A DNA stretch of 35,698 bases, taken from NCBI GenBank assembly GCA_003427395.1, contig BFEA01000005.1:7793014-7828711 (forward strand), given 5' to 3'. Position numbers and translations under genes: made by a program. This DNA comes from Chara braunii (Eukaryota; Streptophyta; Charophyceae; Charales; Characeae). The notes under the pieces are model-generated. The model was given only the letters and a program-made list of their open reading frames with translations, searched no databases and had not been told where the DNA came from. Each line of letters begins with the position of its first letter. The first letter of the stretch is position 1. Below, piece by piece: positions 8,751 to 19,421 of this stretch.

Positions 8751-10100
8751 ACTTTTGTGGAAGATCCTGTTGTTGATGTCACCTGCTTCCATGTGCGGTC
8801 TGTATCACTCTCCACCGCTGGAACAATTAAGTTGAGTATGGATGCTTGGACGGGGTGCTAGCAATGGGCATATTCAGAGGAAGTCAAGCTTGCAAGAGAC
8901 CTTTGTGGGACCTTCGTGAGTCACTCGAGAGAGACATGCGTGCTCTCTGTAGTTGACGTCTTCTGCTGCGCATATGTCACTTGGCAAAAGATGTTTTGTC
9001 GCCAACGTTGAGCATTCGTCACCTCTTCTTTCTTCATCAACTACAGTCTATTGACCTTAGCTATTGTACCAAGAATCTTGAGACACGGTTACAATCGGCA
9101 ATGAGGTGAGGACGTATAAGGAAGGCTACTGGCGGTGTATGTGCAGGCGATCATTGAGGGACATTAGAGAGAGACGTGTGTGTACCCCACTGTTGATGTC
9201 AACTACCCTTTGGTGTGGCCTGTGTCAACTACCATCGCACGCTTCATATCCGTGTTGGTGATATGAGGGCGGATATGCGCAACAAGGTACTAGGTGTGTA
9301 CGTGAGCTCCTTATGGTAGACTTGCGTGAGACTTTCGCGGGACCCTCGTGCGAAGAACAAGCATGTGCAAATCGTGATTGTTGTTGTCAACAAAACTGAG
9401 TTGCATGCTTGTTCCCTAAAACTTGTACTTTGTAAACGCCATCGCCTGAGTAATGAGCTTGTTCTCACCTTGTCTTCGTACCGGCGAAGGGGAAAACACT
9501 TTCCGCAATCAGATTTCCGAAAGAACGGGGGTGAGCACTTCACCGACGACATCATCAACTTGCCAATCAGTAGCTCGCCTTCACTGCCAGTCTTCCTCTA
9601 GCGTTGTCGTCATTTGTCACCGAGAGGCTGTATCATATTGAAGAACGCTAAGTGTCGAAGTTGTTACGGGTGACTGACTGAGATTTGTAGGGTGTGGAGA
9701 ACTAACAAGAGATGCTCACTTCTCGTCAAACGAACAAGGAAGCTTGCATTCGCGAGCTACTGTTGACGTCATCAGTCATCTCATGAAAACTGATTTCCAT
9801 GCCGCAGTTATAACAAGTGTTTAGCGCCATCGTCTATTCGATGTAGAGGGTATCTGTTCCGGGACAAAAGAGAAAAGGAGTCAGACATACCTCTGAAGAA
9901 CTCGTGAAAGAATTGGGTGGTTGATGCCATCCGTTACTGTGTGCGATCACCCTCTCTGTCATCGCTTAAACTTGCGGGGATCTCAATTTGAAGAGCATGC
10001 TGAACATTAGAGAGGAGAGAGATATTGAAGTGGTCATGTTGTGGCCTGCTTCTTAGACTACCTCTCGAATCTTTTAACTCTCTTCGGTGATCCGTCAAGC
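8750..10100. repeat. Degenerate long-period repeat array
   Basis: A motif close to GTTGATGTCA followed by CTGC- or CTAC-like sequence and then GTGTGG/GTGCGG and TGTATCAC recurs near 8770, 8953, 9193, 9382, 9762 and 9918. Intervening parts share GAGAGAGACATGCGTG- and GGGACCTTCGTGAG-like phrases. Spacing is irregular (about 160-380), so this looks like an old, eroded tandem array rather than a gene. I could not define a clean unit. Confidence 0.4.
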
Positions 10101-10529
10101 TTTCATGACAACGAGAAGGTGTGAGAGTAGGAGTGGTGTTAATAAAGAGGCGAGACTACAGAGCAGGGTAGGTGCACGGGAGAGGCATATACGGTTGGTC
10201 TCCGACCAAATGCACAGGAGGGGTAGTGGTCATCAGGTATTGAATGAATTATGTTCAATATCATCTGTGACCTATGCTTTCACCTGGACAGTGAATTTTA
10301 TTGGTCTCCTGGAGTCATATGTCATCGCCTATGTGTGCTCCCTTGTGTCATTGGTTGACTGTTAATGTGTGGGCTTGGTAGCGAACGGAATATGTATACT
10401 GTGGAAAGAGTAGGCTGGTACAATCAGCACTAGGCTGAGACTACTTAAGGTTCTGCTGAGTTACTAAGTTGGTATTACCAAGTCGTCCATGTTCGAAACA
10501 TCCAATTTGAAACAAATGATCATGATTCT
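10101..10529. other. No recognisable gene
   Basis: Flank of the retrotransposon insertion. Short frames only, none with recognisable motifs. Confidence 0.5.
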
Positions 10530-10533
10530 CTAG
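10530..10533. repeat. Target-site duplication CTAG (left)
   Basis: CTAG immediately outside the left LTR, matched by CTAG at 19,418-19,421 immediately outside the right LTR. Confidence 0.75.
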
Positions 10534-11459
10534 TGCAAGGAAAATGAGCGATAGCGAATTCCAGAAAACCAAGCAGCATCATACACAAGTCTTGACCTTG
10601 AACCAAAAGCAGAATTCCAACTTGAGTTTCACCAAATAAGAGCACAGCAAAAGCTCACAAGTGACAATGTTGGAATAGTCTCATCATCATCGACAATGAA
10701 CCAATGTCGAATCCCTATCTGGCGCTCAACACCAAGACTACGAATGGCAGATCCTATCAAGCCTCTCTACAATGCCGGTGGTGACGTCTGCAACTGCCCG
10801 AAGTACGAGCATATCTCAGCCAATGCCGTTCGCTTCAAGCACCAGGTATGTCTCACGCTTCACTCACAACCTCGATCCCCCACACAGATGCCACGTGCAC
10901 CCAAGGACCACCATGCGCCCCATCCAGCATCTTGCGGGCCAGCTCGGCTATGGCTGCCTGCGTGTGCCCTGCTCGCGCGTGAGCGCGTGGTCACTTGCCT
11001 GCCGATAGTGCAGCAGCGCTGGCCCAGCATGTAGCAAGTGCCCGAATGTCGAGCCCGCAGCCAGGCCCTTTCCTATATGGAATGCGGCTGCCAGTCGTGG
11101 CTGCCTGGCTGGCCCGGGCCTCTGCCCAGAAGCTTCCGGTAGGCCCCAAGTGGCCGAGCCCCTGTCCCAGGGAATCAGACACAGGGCCGGGGGTGGTTAC
11201 CCGTGTCCAAGTGCCAGCTGCTTGTGTTCAGTCCATGCCTTGTCTCTGGCCCAGGGCCTGCCTCAGATACATTTGGAAAAAGGCAGGCAGGGCCTGGGCT
11301 CACGTAACCAACTGGCGCTGCACAACGGCCTGAATTTCCCAGTTGCGTGAAAAACCCAAAATAGGCCTCTCGTCACTTGTCAGGCCCGCCTTCACTCAGG
11401 GGGGGCATTCTTGCTGAAAACAGGGCCCAATAGGGCTTATCGAGGCCTTGAGCCTCACA
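10534..11459 (-). repeat. 3' LTR of the complete gypsy element (LTR-A)
   Basis: 926 bases, plus-strand ends TGCAAGGAAAATGAGCG and CCTTGAGCCTCACA. Aligns from end to end with 18,481-19,417 with scattered substitutions and one small indel (the right copy has about 11 extra bases near its start). Homology stops abruptly at both TG and CA, which fixes the boundaries. Open frames here are not conserved and are considered spurious. Confidence 0.93.
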
Positions 11460-11472
11460 TCCCCTCCTCCAT
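11460..11472 (-). other. Polypurine tract
   Basis: Read on the minus strand as ATGGAGGAGGGGA ending at the TG of the 3' LTR. This is the standard primer for plus-strand DNA synthesis, correctly placed. Confidence 0.85.
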
Positions 11473-11495
11473 ACTTCGACAGTCCTCTGAGAAGT

Positions 11496-13184
11496 TTACT
11501 CAATCTGGCGCTTTCCTTTCTGCAGTGCCTTCTCATAGTGAGTGACAACCTGTAGAGCGGTCTGCATCAGTTCCTCCCTTGTGAACCATCTGTCCTCCTT
11601 AGGATCAACGTGATGTCTGAACGGAACGCAATACTGCAGCTTTGGCTTTGGAGGACGGCCCCTGCCTGTTGGTCTTGGAACCGACGTTTCTCTGTGGTCC
11701 ACGATGTCGTCGATGTCGACCTCTCCGTCCATGGTTGGGGGCAGCATGGACTGATGAGAGGGAAACTAATCAGTTTCCTTGGAGGGTGCAAGCTTGGAGG
11801 CGTGGAAGACAGGGTAAGTGCAAAGGTGTCCAGGGATTCAAATAATGTAGGATGTTCCGTCTGGGTCTTCCCCGACGATATCAAGTACCTCCCACAGTCC
11901 AAAATACTGTGGCATGAGCTTGCGGTAAATCCCATGCTCCTGCCCCAGTTCAGAAGGTTTGACCCAGACTTTGTCCCCTACCTGAAATGTAGATGGGCAG
12001 CAATGTCGGTTTCCTGATTCAATAATTGCCGCTTGTGCTTTGTGCATCTGTTCTACAGCTTGCTGCATAAGGCGTTCGTATCGATAGGCGAACTCTAAAG
12101 TACCTGGTGCAGCAGCCGTCTGAATCTCAGGTAGTAGGAAGTCTAGGGGCAGTCTAGGCTTGAAGGTCAGGAGTAGTTCATTCAGACTAACTCCCGTGGC
12201 GCTGTGGACTGCATTGTTATACAGGCTGGCGACGAGAGCAAGCTTTTCGTCCCAGTCTACCTGATTGGGCTTAATAAAATGCCTCAATAGATGTTGCACA
12301 ATGCGGTTCATCTGCTCAGCCTGACCGTTTGCTTCTGGGTGGTTACCAGAGGTCGTTCGCAGCTGTGTCCCTTGCTCAGCAGCTGCAGATTTCCATAATT
12401 CACTAGTGAAACGCATATCCCTGTCACTGACAATAGACTTTGGTAGGCCAAAATCTCTCACCCAATTCTCCTTGAACAGTCTGATAACATACTCGGTCTT
12501 TGCTGTTTCCGGCATGACCACTAACCTAGCGTACTTGCTAAACCTATCCACAATGACGAAGATGTGTCGCATGCCACTCTTGCTGGTAATTAGCGTATCC
12601 ATGAAATCCATGGACAAGCTTTCACTAGGCCTCTCCGGAACCGGAAGGGGCTTGAGCAGCCCAAGAGGTGGCTGTGTGCGAGGCTTGTCGCGTTGACAAA
12701 CTTGACAAGTCTCGACATACAATTTGGCATCCTTCAGCATTGTGGGCCAACAAAAACGCTGCAGTAGATTAGTTGCAATTTTCTTATACCCAAAATGTCC
12801 AGTGGCGTGGTGGCTTTCTCCTAAAAACAAACTACGCAAAGACTCTCTATTCGGCACACACAAACCTTTATTCCCGACCTTCTCAAGGAACAGCAAGCCA
12901 TCAACCAACACAAACTTGTCAGAAGACACCTTATCCTTCGCCTCAAGTCTGCGTATGATCTCTCCCATGAACTGATCCTTGCGATAGGCTTCCACCAAGG
13001 ACTGAGTAACATCGTCTGCAAGCCCAAACTCAGTGGTCATCGCACCAAGGAAGTTTGGCATATGCGACAGCGCATTAGCGACCTTTTTGTGCTCTCCTTT
13101 GATGTACTGGGGTTCGGAATCATACTGCTCTATGACTTCAATCAAGCATTTCAAAGCATCGAAGAGCACAGGCTGTGTTCTCAT
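11496..13184 (-). pseudogene. Integrase with C-terminal chromodomain
   Basis: A 448-codon open frame (13,184-11,838) followed in the same frame by 83 codons (11,747-11,496). The first starts with the end of the RNase H linker (QYDSEPQYIKGEHKKVANAL). Next comes the H2C2 zinc-binding module (HHATGHFGYKKI ... CQVCQRDK), then the DDE core: first Asp in SMDFMDTLI, second Asp in IVSDRDMRFTSELW, Glu in NHPEANGQAEQMNRIVQ. The C-terminal domain has VGDKVWVKPSEL. After a TGA and a TAG comes a chromodomain-like segment (DIDDIVDHRE, then FTREELMQTALQVVTHYEKA). Integrase inserts the cDNA; the chromodomain probably guides it to methylated histone H3. An in-frame TAG (13,185-13,187) separates this part from RNase H. 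The DDE residues are intact. Confidence 0.93.
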
Positions 13185-13187
13185 CTA

Positions 13188-13625
13188 ATTCAGGGTCTGA
13201 TGATCAGTCCTGATGTAGAAGAACCTCCCAAGGACATAATGCCTCCATTGGGTTAGCGCTTTGTAAATTGCATAGAGTTCCTTCTCATAGGTGGACTTAG
13301 CCAACTTCTGAGAGGGCTTTTTTTTGGACATGTACTCTACCGGCCTCAACTTTGGCCCCTCCTGCTGCGCAAGCATGACACCAATGCCATATTGGCTGGC
13401 ATCCGTGGTTACTATGAACGGTTTGTCATGATCAGGAAGTTTCAAGACCTCATGGTGTGTTAGGGAATGCTTCAGATCTCTGAAAGCAACCTCACACCTA
13501 TCTGTCCACTCCCACAAGGTGTCAAGGCGTATGAGATCCGACAAGGGTGCTGCCACTACGCTATAGTTTTTCACAAAATTGCAATAGTAGCTGGTCATCC
13601 CTAAGAAGGACCTCACCTCATTCAC
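13188..13625 (-). pseudogene. RNase H domain and end of RT
   Basis: An open frame with VRSFLGMTSYYCNFVKNYS (RT connection), then the RNase H start FIVTTDASQYGIGVMLAQQ carrying the first catalytic Asp, STYEKELYAIYKAL carrying the catalytic Glu, and RTDHQTLN with the third Asp. It degrades the RNA strand during reverse transcription. It is bounded by a TAA just upstream (near 13,628) and a TAG at 13,185, both in the same frame as integrase. Both stops are single-codon lesions in otherwise good sequence. Confidence 0.92.
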
Positions 13626-13639
13626 AGATTAAGGACGCG

Positions 13640-14560
13640 GCCAGTCACGAATGCTGGCCACCTTCGCGTCAATGGGCTTCAATCCCTCCGCGGAAATCTC
13701 GTGACCTTGGTACAAGATCTGGGTGCGGCCAAACTCACACTTTTCCCGGTTAATCTTGAACTGGTGCTGCCAAAGCAGACTAAGTACTTTACCTAATGGC
13801 CTACATGCTCCTCGACAGTCCTACTAAAAATAAGATGTCATCGAGGTACACGATAACAAACTTATCTAAGTAGTCATGAAAGATCTGGTTCATCGCTTGC
13901 TGAAATGGTCGTGCGATAAGGACCCCCCTATAGCTGTCCCCAACCTACACAACCTTTAACAAAAAAAAAAAAAAAAAAAAAGGGTGCCAGGAGCATTGCA
14001 AAGGCCGAAAGGCATCACCACAAACTCGTACAGACCCTACCTGGTCTGAAAAGCGGTTTTGTGTTGATCCTCGGGCCGGATTGCAATCTGATGGTACCTG
14101 GACTTCAGATCTATCTTACTGAAGTACCGACACCCTTGCACTCGGTCCAACAGGTCATCGATGCGCGGTAGGGGCTCTGCGTTCTTCACAGTGATGGCAT
14201 TGACGCCCCTATAGTCAATGCACATCCTTAATGTTCCCCCCTTCTTTGGTAAGAATAGGACAGGAGACCCGTAAGTGAAGACGCTCGTCTGGATCCAACC
14301 CTTCTCTATGAGATCCTTGAGTTGCCGACGAAGCTCATCAAGCTCCGCTGGAGACATTCGATAGATCCTACCCTTCGAAATACTAAACCCTGGGATAATC
14401 TTTATTGCATGGACGAACTCCCTCTCAACAACCCCTTTCGGCCTATCAAATAGATCAGGGTACTTAGCGACCACTCCATCTATCTCTGGAGGTACTTTCA
14501 CCGGCTCACCCTCTACAGAGACTTAAACTAAGTACATACCCTCCTCCGAATTTTGCTTAT
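13640..14560 (-). pseudogene. Reverse transcriptase, interrupted
   Basis: The N-terminal half (14,501-14,037) has the fingers and palm: [47 protein letters not shown] and [13 protein letters not shown] with the first catalytic Asp. A TAG at about 14,036 interrupts it. The next block, VVMPFGLCNAPGT, is cut at 13,981 by a 76-base A-tailed insertion. Beyond it the frame resumes with QQAMNQIFHDYLDKF and the active-site YLDDIL with both Asp residues near 13,835. A one-base deletion near 13,800 compensates for the frame effect of the insertion, so downstream domains are again in the original frame. Confidence 0.92.
13906..13981 (+). mobile_element. Short poly(A)-tailed retroposed fragment inside RT
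   Basis: About 55 bases beginning GGTCGTGCGATAAGGACC and ending AACCTTTAAC, followed by 21 A residues, sit between two halves of a conserved RT motif (NAPGT before, then FQQAM). The insertion is on the plus strand, opposite to the host element. It has the form expected of LINE-mediated retroposition of a short RNA. The left junction reads GAAA and could be a short target duplication merged into the A-tail. The source RNA is not recognised. Confidence 0.7.
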
Positions 14561-14689
14561 AATAATAATTAAACGTGACCTTACACATGCATCCATAGGA
14601 CTCAATCAGACTAGTACCTTTATACTTACGCAATATGGCGGTCCCCCCTCCGGGCAAAGTGTGTTTGACCACTTTTTGGTCCCAGTCAA

Positions 14690-15200
14690 ACTCGGGCTAT
14701 GCAACCGAGAGAGACTACATACCCAACAAGATTTCCATAGGGAGATCATCGCTGGCTAGAAACGAGACTCTATGTCTCAGTTCCCCTCCTGCGTACGAGA
14801 AATGACACTCAATATTTTTTAGGTAGTCATTGACTACCATGCGCTGTTTGTTGGCACAGGTCGACTCCACAGGTCGACTGAGGCGTTACACTTGCCCCTG
14901 TAAGTGCAGCCTTTCAACGCACGCGCGACTGATAAAGTTCCTCGTCGAACAGGTATCGTGGAAGGCCCCGGCCTTACGACCGCCTATATCTACCTCACCG
15001 ACGAACAACTCACCCTTAGGAGTTTTAGCCATGGTCGTCCAAGAAGCTAGTGGGTCCGATCTAGACCACTCCTCCTCTAGCTCCTTTAAGGACTCGAACA
15101 CGTTCATCAAACAAAGGATCGATTGGTCTGAACGTGCTTGCGGGACGACGACGGAGTCAATAGCTTGGGCCATCTCTCGAGATGGTGAGGGTGTGTCGAC
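14690..15200 (-). pseudogene. Retropepsin-like protease region
   Basis: On the minus strand, LFVGEVDIGGRKAGAFHDTC is followed by STRNFISRACVERL. This is the flap-side start of a gypsy aspartic protease, in which the catalytic triplet should be D-T/S-G; here it is D-T-C, so the active site is damaged. After a TAA the same frame gives DLPMEILLGM, the conserved second half of the domain, ending in another stop. Protease would normally cut the Gag-Pol polyprotein. Confidence 0.8.
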
Positions 15201-15289
15201 CAGCTCGACCGTAGTAGGAACAACTATAATTCTTACTGGCCCGACGTGTTTTCCGAAGCAGTGCCGGAACTGCTGGCAACGTTACTACC

Positions 15290-17190
15290 CTAGGAAGCGG
15301 AGGAGACCGGCGCCTGCCCCATCGTAGGCGGTATCTTTCCAGTTACCTTCCTATTCCGACACTTGTACTGGTTATGACCATATTGGCCACAACGAGTACA
15401 GGCTGCTCGGGAGTAACGATCTCTCCACACGTCCTCGGTAAGCCCCGCTTTCTCCCATGGGAGAGCATTCGGATCTACTTGACTCCTGGACCGGGAACCT
15501 CCATGGCGTCTACTGGTCGCCTTACCTTTTTGCACAGAGGCAGCGACTACTCCACCCCCTGAAGCTTCTGCGCTACCCAACTCTGACCCTACTCCCAACT
15601 GGAAGTCGCCGTCTAACTCTATGGGAGAACCATCGTTATCGGCAAACATAATGTGCCCCTTAGCCTTCCAGTTAGGAGCCAGTGTCTTCTTCCTACCATC
15701 CGTAGTGGGTTGGTGCCCATGCCCGATCTTTGCCTCTAGATCAAGGTTTTTTTGCTGAACGAGAGGAAGTTGTGTACCGTGATCATAGCCTCACCCGCCA
15801 ACTGATTCCTGAGCTCTATGGGGAGACACCTTAGGTAAGTGGTAAGTAAGACTTGGGGGTCGTAGCGCACTCCGGGAACACAGATCAGACGCTCAACCGC
15901 GTCCGTGGCATCCTTTACTGACCTGAACTTTCTTGAGCTCAGGGTCGATATCGCATCGGTGGCCTTTTGAGCCTCCTGCGGATCATGCCACCTTTCTTCC
16001 CCAGCTTGAGGAAATCATCCAATCTTTGGGTGACTGCCCAAGCGCGGAAGTCATGGTTGTACCCCTGTAGTTGCACGTACCCACTTAACCACCTCGCTGC
16101 ACTCCCCTCTAGATAGGAGGCAGCCACAAGCACTTCCTCGTGAGGCAAGGTTAACTTGCACTTCACATAGATTGGCACTGACCTCAACCAGATGTCGAGG
16201 TCTTCACCCTTCTTATCTCCTAAGAAGGTTTCGGCAATGCGATGGGAGTCTTTGGAACCCATTGTCCTTGTCCCGGTGCCTGCACCACTCCAGGCTGTGG
16301 GACCTGGGGTGCACGCTGCTGCACTTGCTGCTGTTGGGGCTGTGTACCCTGCGGCTGTGCTGGCGGCGAGACGGCAGGCTGCCTTGTTACGACAGTCTGC
16401 AAGGGAGGTTGGGAAAACACTGTCTGTACACGAATCTGTACACTACGACCTGCTGGGAACCCGCGTGTAACCAGATGGGAAGCGGTCTGTACCGAAGTTG
16501 GAGAGACTGGAAATTGGGCTACTCCAGTTACCGGTGGCACAAAAGGAGGAGGCTGTACCACGGGCCAGGCACCTGGCCCAGATGGTGATGGTGTGGCCTG
16601 AACTCGCCCGACCAGCACGGCCAGGCTCCTCTGAATGTCCTGCAAGAGTAACGTATGGTAGTTTTGCATCTCCACTACATCTAGCAGGGCTGTCCTCACG
16701 GTCCTTACATCGTCATCCATGTTGGTCTGGTCCATCTCCTCTAACTCCCTAATGTTCGCTTACCTACATCTGATCATTCTCTCCTTCTCTGTTTGTATCT
16801 CATCTAATGCCTTATGTAGCTGCGCATCGTGAGCACTGGCTCGCTGAATGGCGACCTCCTAGGGAGTTAACACTAATTGTTGGCTTGCCATAACGCCAAC
16901 GGACTGACTCAAGGTCTGTGCGACCGTCGCTCCAACAGTACCTGAACTACTGGCCTGGGAACTCTGCTGCGCAAAGGTGGCCATGTTGGCTGCTGACGTG
17001 CTGCCTCTCTAGCGAAAGCTCTGCTTGCCTCTACGTCCCTCACCCTCCTCTGCTGCTGCTGCCTCTCCCTAGCCTGGCGGAACAAAAGACGATCTCCCTC
17101 GGCTCCTAACACTACGTGAACCAAAGGGACTCTACGGCTTGACGAATGCAAAATCCGATCATCCGGATCAGGGTCCCCCCTCTCACTCAT
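15290..17190 (-). pseudogene. gag (capsid and nucleocapsid), frameshifted
   Basis: It probably starts at 17,190 (MSERGDPDPDDRI), after a leader of about 1.3 kb. It continues through charged, Gln-rich sequence and, after a frame change, MDQTNMDDDVRTVRTALLDV and a Pro/Gln-rich linker (16,735-16,220). A further frame change leads into the retrotransposon gag core (EDLDIWLRSVPIYVK, VLVAASYLEGSAARWLSGYV) at 16,200-15,950. The last part (15,649-15,290) holds a basic segment and one zinc knuckle of the form CX2CX4HX4C (CTRCGQYGHNQYKC). Gag forms the virus-like particle and packages RNA. At least three frame changes plus stops show decay. The first and last pol-proximal parts share one frame, and pol lies in another, as is common. 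Confidence 0.85.
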
Positions 17191-17199
17191 ATGCTACAG

Positions 17200-18463
17200 C
17201 ACTATGCAGTGTCTGCACTAGGACACACTCGGTTGCCTACTGCAACGTAGTGCTCAGACCGATTTAAAATAAATAAAATAGTTAATTGGTGGCATTGTCA
17301 GAGAATACACAATTGGGTCCAACAGGTAAGTCCAGACTCCTACAAACAGAACTATTTTACTTGACTAGTCCGCAAACAGATAGCAATTAAGCAGAAGCAG
17401 AAAGTTCTACCTATACTGTCTGTCAGATGTGTTAATGGCTGTACATCTAACTAATCAAAATAAAAATAGAATCATTTGTATGGCTGTTTGCAGAGTGGAA
17501 TTTTTCCCCAACTGATCACTTGAAACCTACCCCTCCCTCAGTTCTTCTTGATGTCTCTTGACGTCAGCGTTCCTGAGCCATCCAGATAGCGTGCGTGTCT
17601 AAAGGTGTGCACACGGCCCACCTCTATGCCCCAAGTCAATGCTGAGCTGGCCAGCCCTGCACCATGTTTACCCTCTCGTGCAGCGAGCCTTACACCGACC
17701 GATTGGGTGATCAAGAGGCAGTTTTAAGGATGCCACCCGAGGTCCTCAGGAATTAAATTTAATGGTGCAAAGAGGACGACGATCACAGCCAATGGAAGGC
17801 ACCCCGCCAGTATTTATTTATAGATGTCCGGTTCTCATCTCCCCTGTAGGGCTGGCCTGCCCCTCATGACCTATCTATCGCGCAGCTGGCAGACAAAGGA
17901 CAAAGCAGCAAAGCATGCGTGCTCTACTCCTGGTGGGTTGGCATGGTGACCGTGACCTAGTGCTTCGTCCCGGGCCCTTCAGATGGCAACGCCCTCTCCT
18001 TCCCGATGCTCCATGTGAACAATGCCGACTCTCAAGGTTGAGCACACTCGACTCCTCACATGAGAGGACTCTCAAGACAGAACACACATCACACATCCTC
18101 ACGGTAAGAAGTGTCGAAGAGGGTAGATGAGGTTAAGAGCAACATACCTGAAAATAGCTGCCCGCAACCACAAAGATTCTCACCAGATGACCTGACGTCG
18201 ATTTTGATGACCAATCATTGCCTCAGCACAACCAGCATTATACCGCTGTTCCACCTCAGCATCAATCGCACATCAGATAGTTCTCATCATACTGCAAAAC
18301 ACCCAATTATCACCTCTTAGCCTTCCTGGTGATACCCCTCTCCACCTGGGTCGCCTGCTTGTCTTCTCCCTCCTCACTGCACACTATCCACGGTCGCTCA
18401 CCCAGCTACCCGCGTGCATGCACCACATAAGCAGAAGACAAGCGCCAGATTAGCGCAACGTAC
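17200..18463 (-). other. Leader between 5' LTR and gag
   Basis: About 1.2 kb inside the element without recognisable domains in any frame. In such elements this region holds packaging signals and sometimes splice sites. It is long for a gypsy leader, so it may contain an unrecognised insertion or the eroded start of gag. Confidence 0.6.
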
Positions 18464-18478
18464 CACAGCTCGGACCAA
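18464..18478 (-). other. Candidate primer-binding site
   Basis: Immediately inside the 5' LTR the minus strand reads TGGTCCGAGCTGTGG, three bases past the CA end. It starts with TGG, complementary to a tRNA 3' CCA. It differs from the initiator-Met form (TGGTATCAGAGC) present next to the related LTR at 35,572. It may be a decayed version of that site or a site for another tRNA. Confidence 0.5.
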
Positions 18479-18480
18479 AA

Positions 18481-19417
18481 TGCAAGGAAAATGAGCGATA
18501 GCGAATTCCAGAAAACCAAGCAGCATCATACAAATGAAACCAGATAGTCTTGACCTCGAACCAAAAGCAGAATTGCAACTCGAGTTTCACCAAATAAGAG
18601 CACAGCGAAAGCTCACAAGTGACAATGTTGGAATAGTCTCATCATCATCAACAATGAACCAATGTTGAATCCCTATCTGGCGCTCAGCGCCCAGACTATG
18701 AATGGCAGATCCTATCAGGCCTCTCTACAATGCCGGTGGTGACGTCAACAGCTTCCCGAAGTACGAGCAGATCTCAGCCAATGCCGTTCGCTTCAAGCAC
18801 CAGGTATGTCTCACGCTTCACTCACAACCTCGATCCCCCACACAGATGCCACGTGCACCCAAGGACCACCATGCGCCCCATCCAGCATCTTGCAGGCCAG
18901 CTCGGCTATGGCTGCCTGCATGTGCCCTGCTCGCCTGTGAGCGCGTGGGCGCTTGCCTGCCGATAGCGCAGCAGCGCTGGCGCAGCATGTAGCAAGTGCC
19001 CGAATGTCGAGCCCGCAGCCAGGCCCTTTCCTATATGGAATGCGGCTGCCAGTCGTGGCTGCCTGGCTGGCCTCGGCCTCTGCCCAGAAACTTCCGGTAG
19101 GCCCCAAGTGGCTGAGCCCCTGTCCCAGGGAATCAGACACAGGGCCTGGGGTGGTTACCCGTGTCCAACTGCCAGCGGCCTGTGTTCAGTCCATGGCCTG
19201 TCTCTGACCCAGGGCCTGCCTCAGATACATTTGAAAAAAGGCAGGCAAGGCCTGGGCTCACTTAACCAACTGGCGCTGCGCAACTGCCTGAATTTCCCAG
19301 TTGCGTGAAAAGCCCAAAATAGGCCTCTCGTCACTTGTCAGACCAGCCTTCACTTTGGGCGGCCGTTCTTGCTGAAAACAGGGCCCAGTAGGGCTTATCA
19401 AGGCCTTGAGGCTCGCA
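18481..19417 (-). repeat. 5' LTR of the complete gypsy element (LTR-A)
   Basis: 937 bases with plus-strand ends TGCAAGGAAAATGAGCG and CCTTGAGGCTCGCA. Direct repeat of 10,534-11,459. The promoter for the element should lie here and direct transcription to the left, but I see no clear TATA element whose position is conserved in both copies. Confidence 0.93.
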
Positions 19418-19421
19418 CTAG
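19418..19421. repeat. Target-site duplication CTAG (right)
   Basis: Matches CTAG at 10,530-10,533. A four-base duplication also flanks the related solo LTR at 27,857-28,889. Confidence 0.75.

Larger units (their letters stand above)
10534..19417 (-). mobile_element. Complete but degenerate Ty3/gypsy LTR retrotransposon
   Basis: About 8.9 kb on the minus strand, bounded by two homologous LTRs in direct orientation, each with TG...CA ends and flanked by CTAG. Reading 5' to 3' (right to left): 5' LTR, candidate primer site, leader of about 1.2 kb, gag with zinc knuckle, protease, reverse transcriptase, RNase H, integrase with zinc-binding domain, chromodomain, polypurine tract, 3' LTR. The domain order PR-RT-RH-IN defines Ty3/gypsy; the chromodomain suggests a chromovirus. 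Several in-frame stops, frameshifts, a damaged protease motif and an insertion in RT show that this copy cannot move by itself. Its LTRs are related to those at 27,857 and 34,674. Confidence 0.93.

Noticed and set aside
10696-11350. Frames duplicated near 10.7-11.3 kb and 18.7-19.3 kb, suggesting a conserved gene pair
   Set aside because: The duplication is the two LTRs of one element. Conservation comes from shared origin, not coding selection, and the frames differ by stops and indels.
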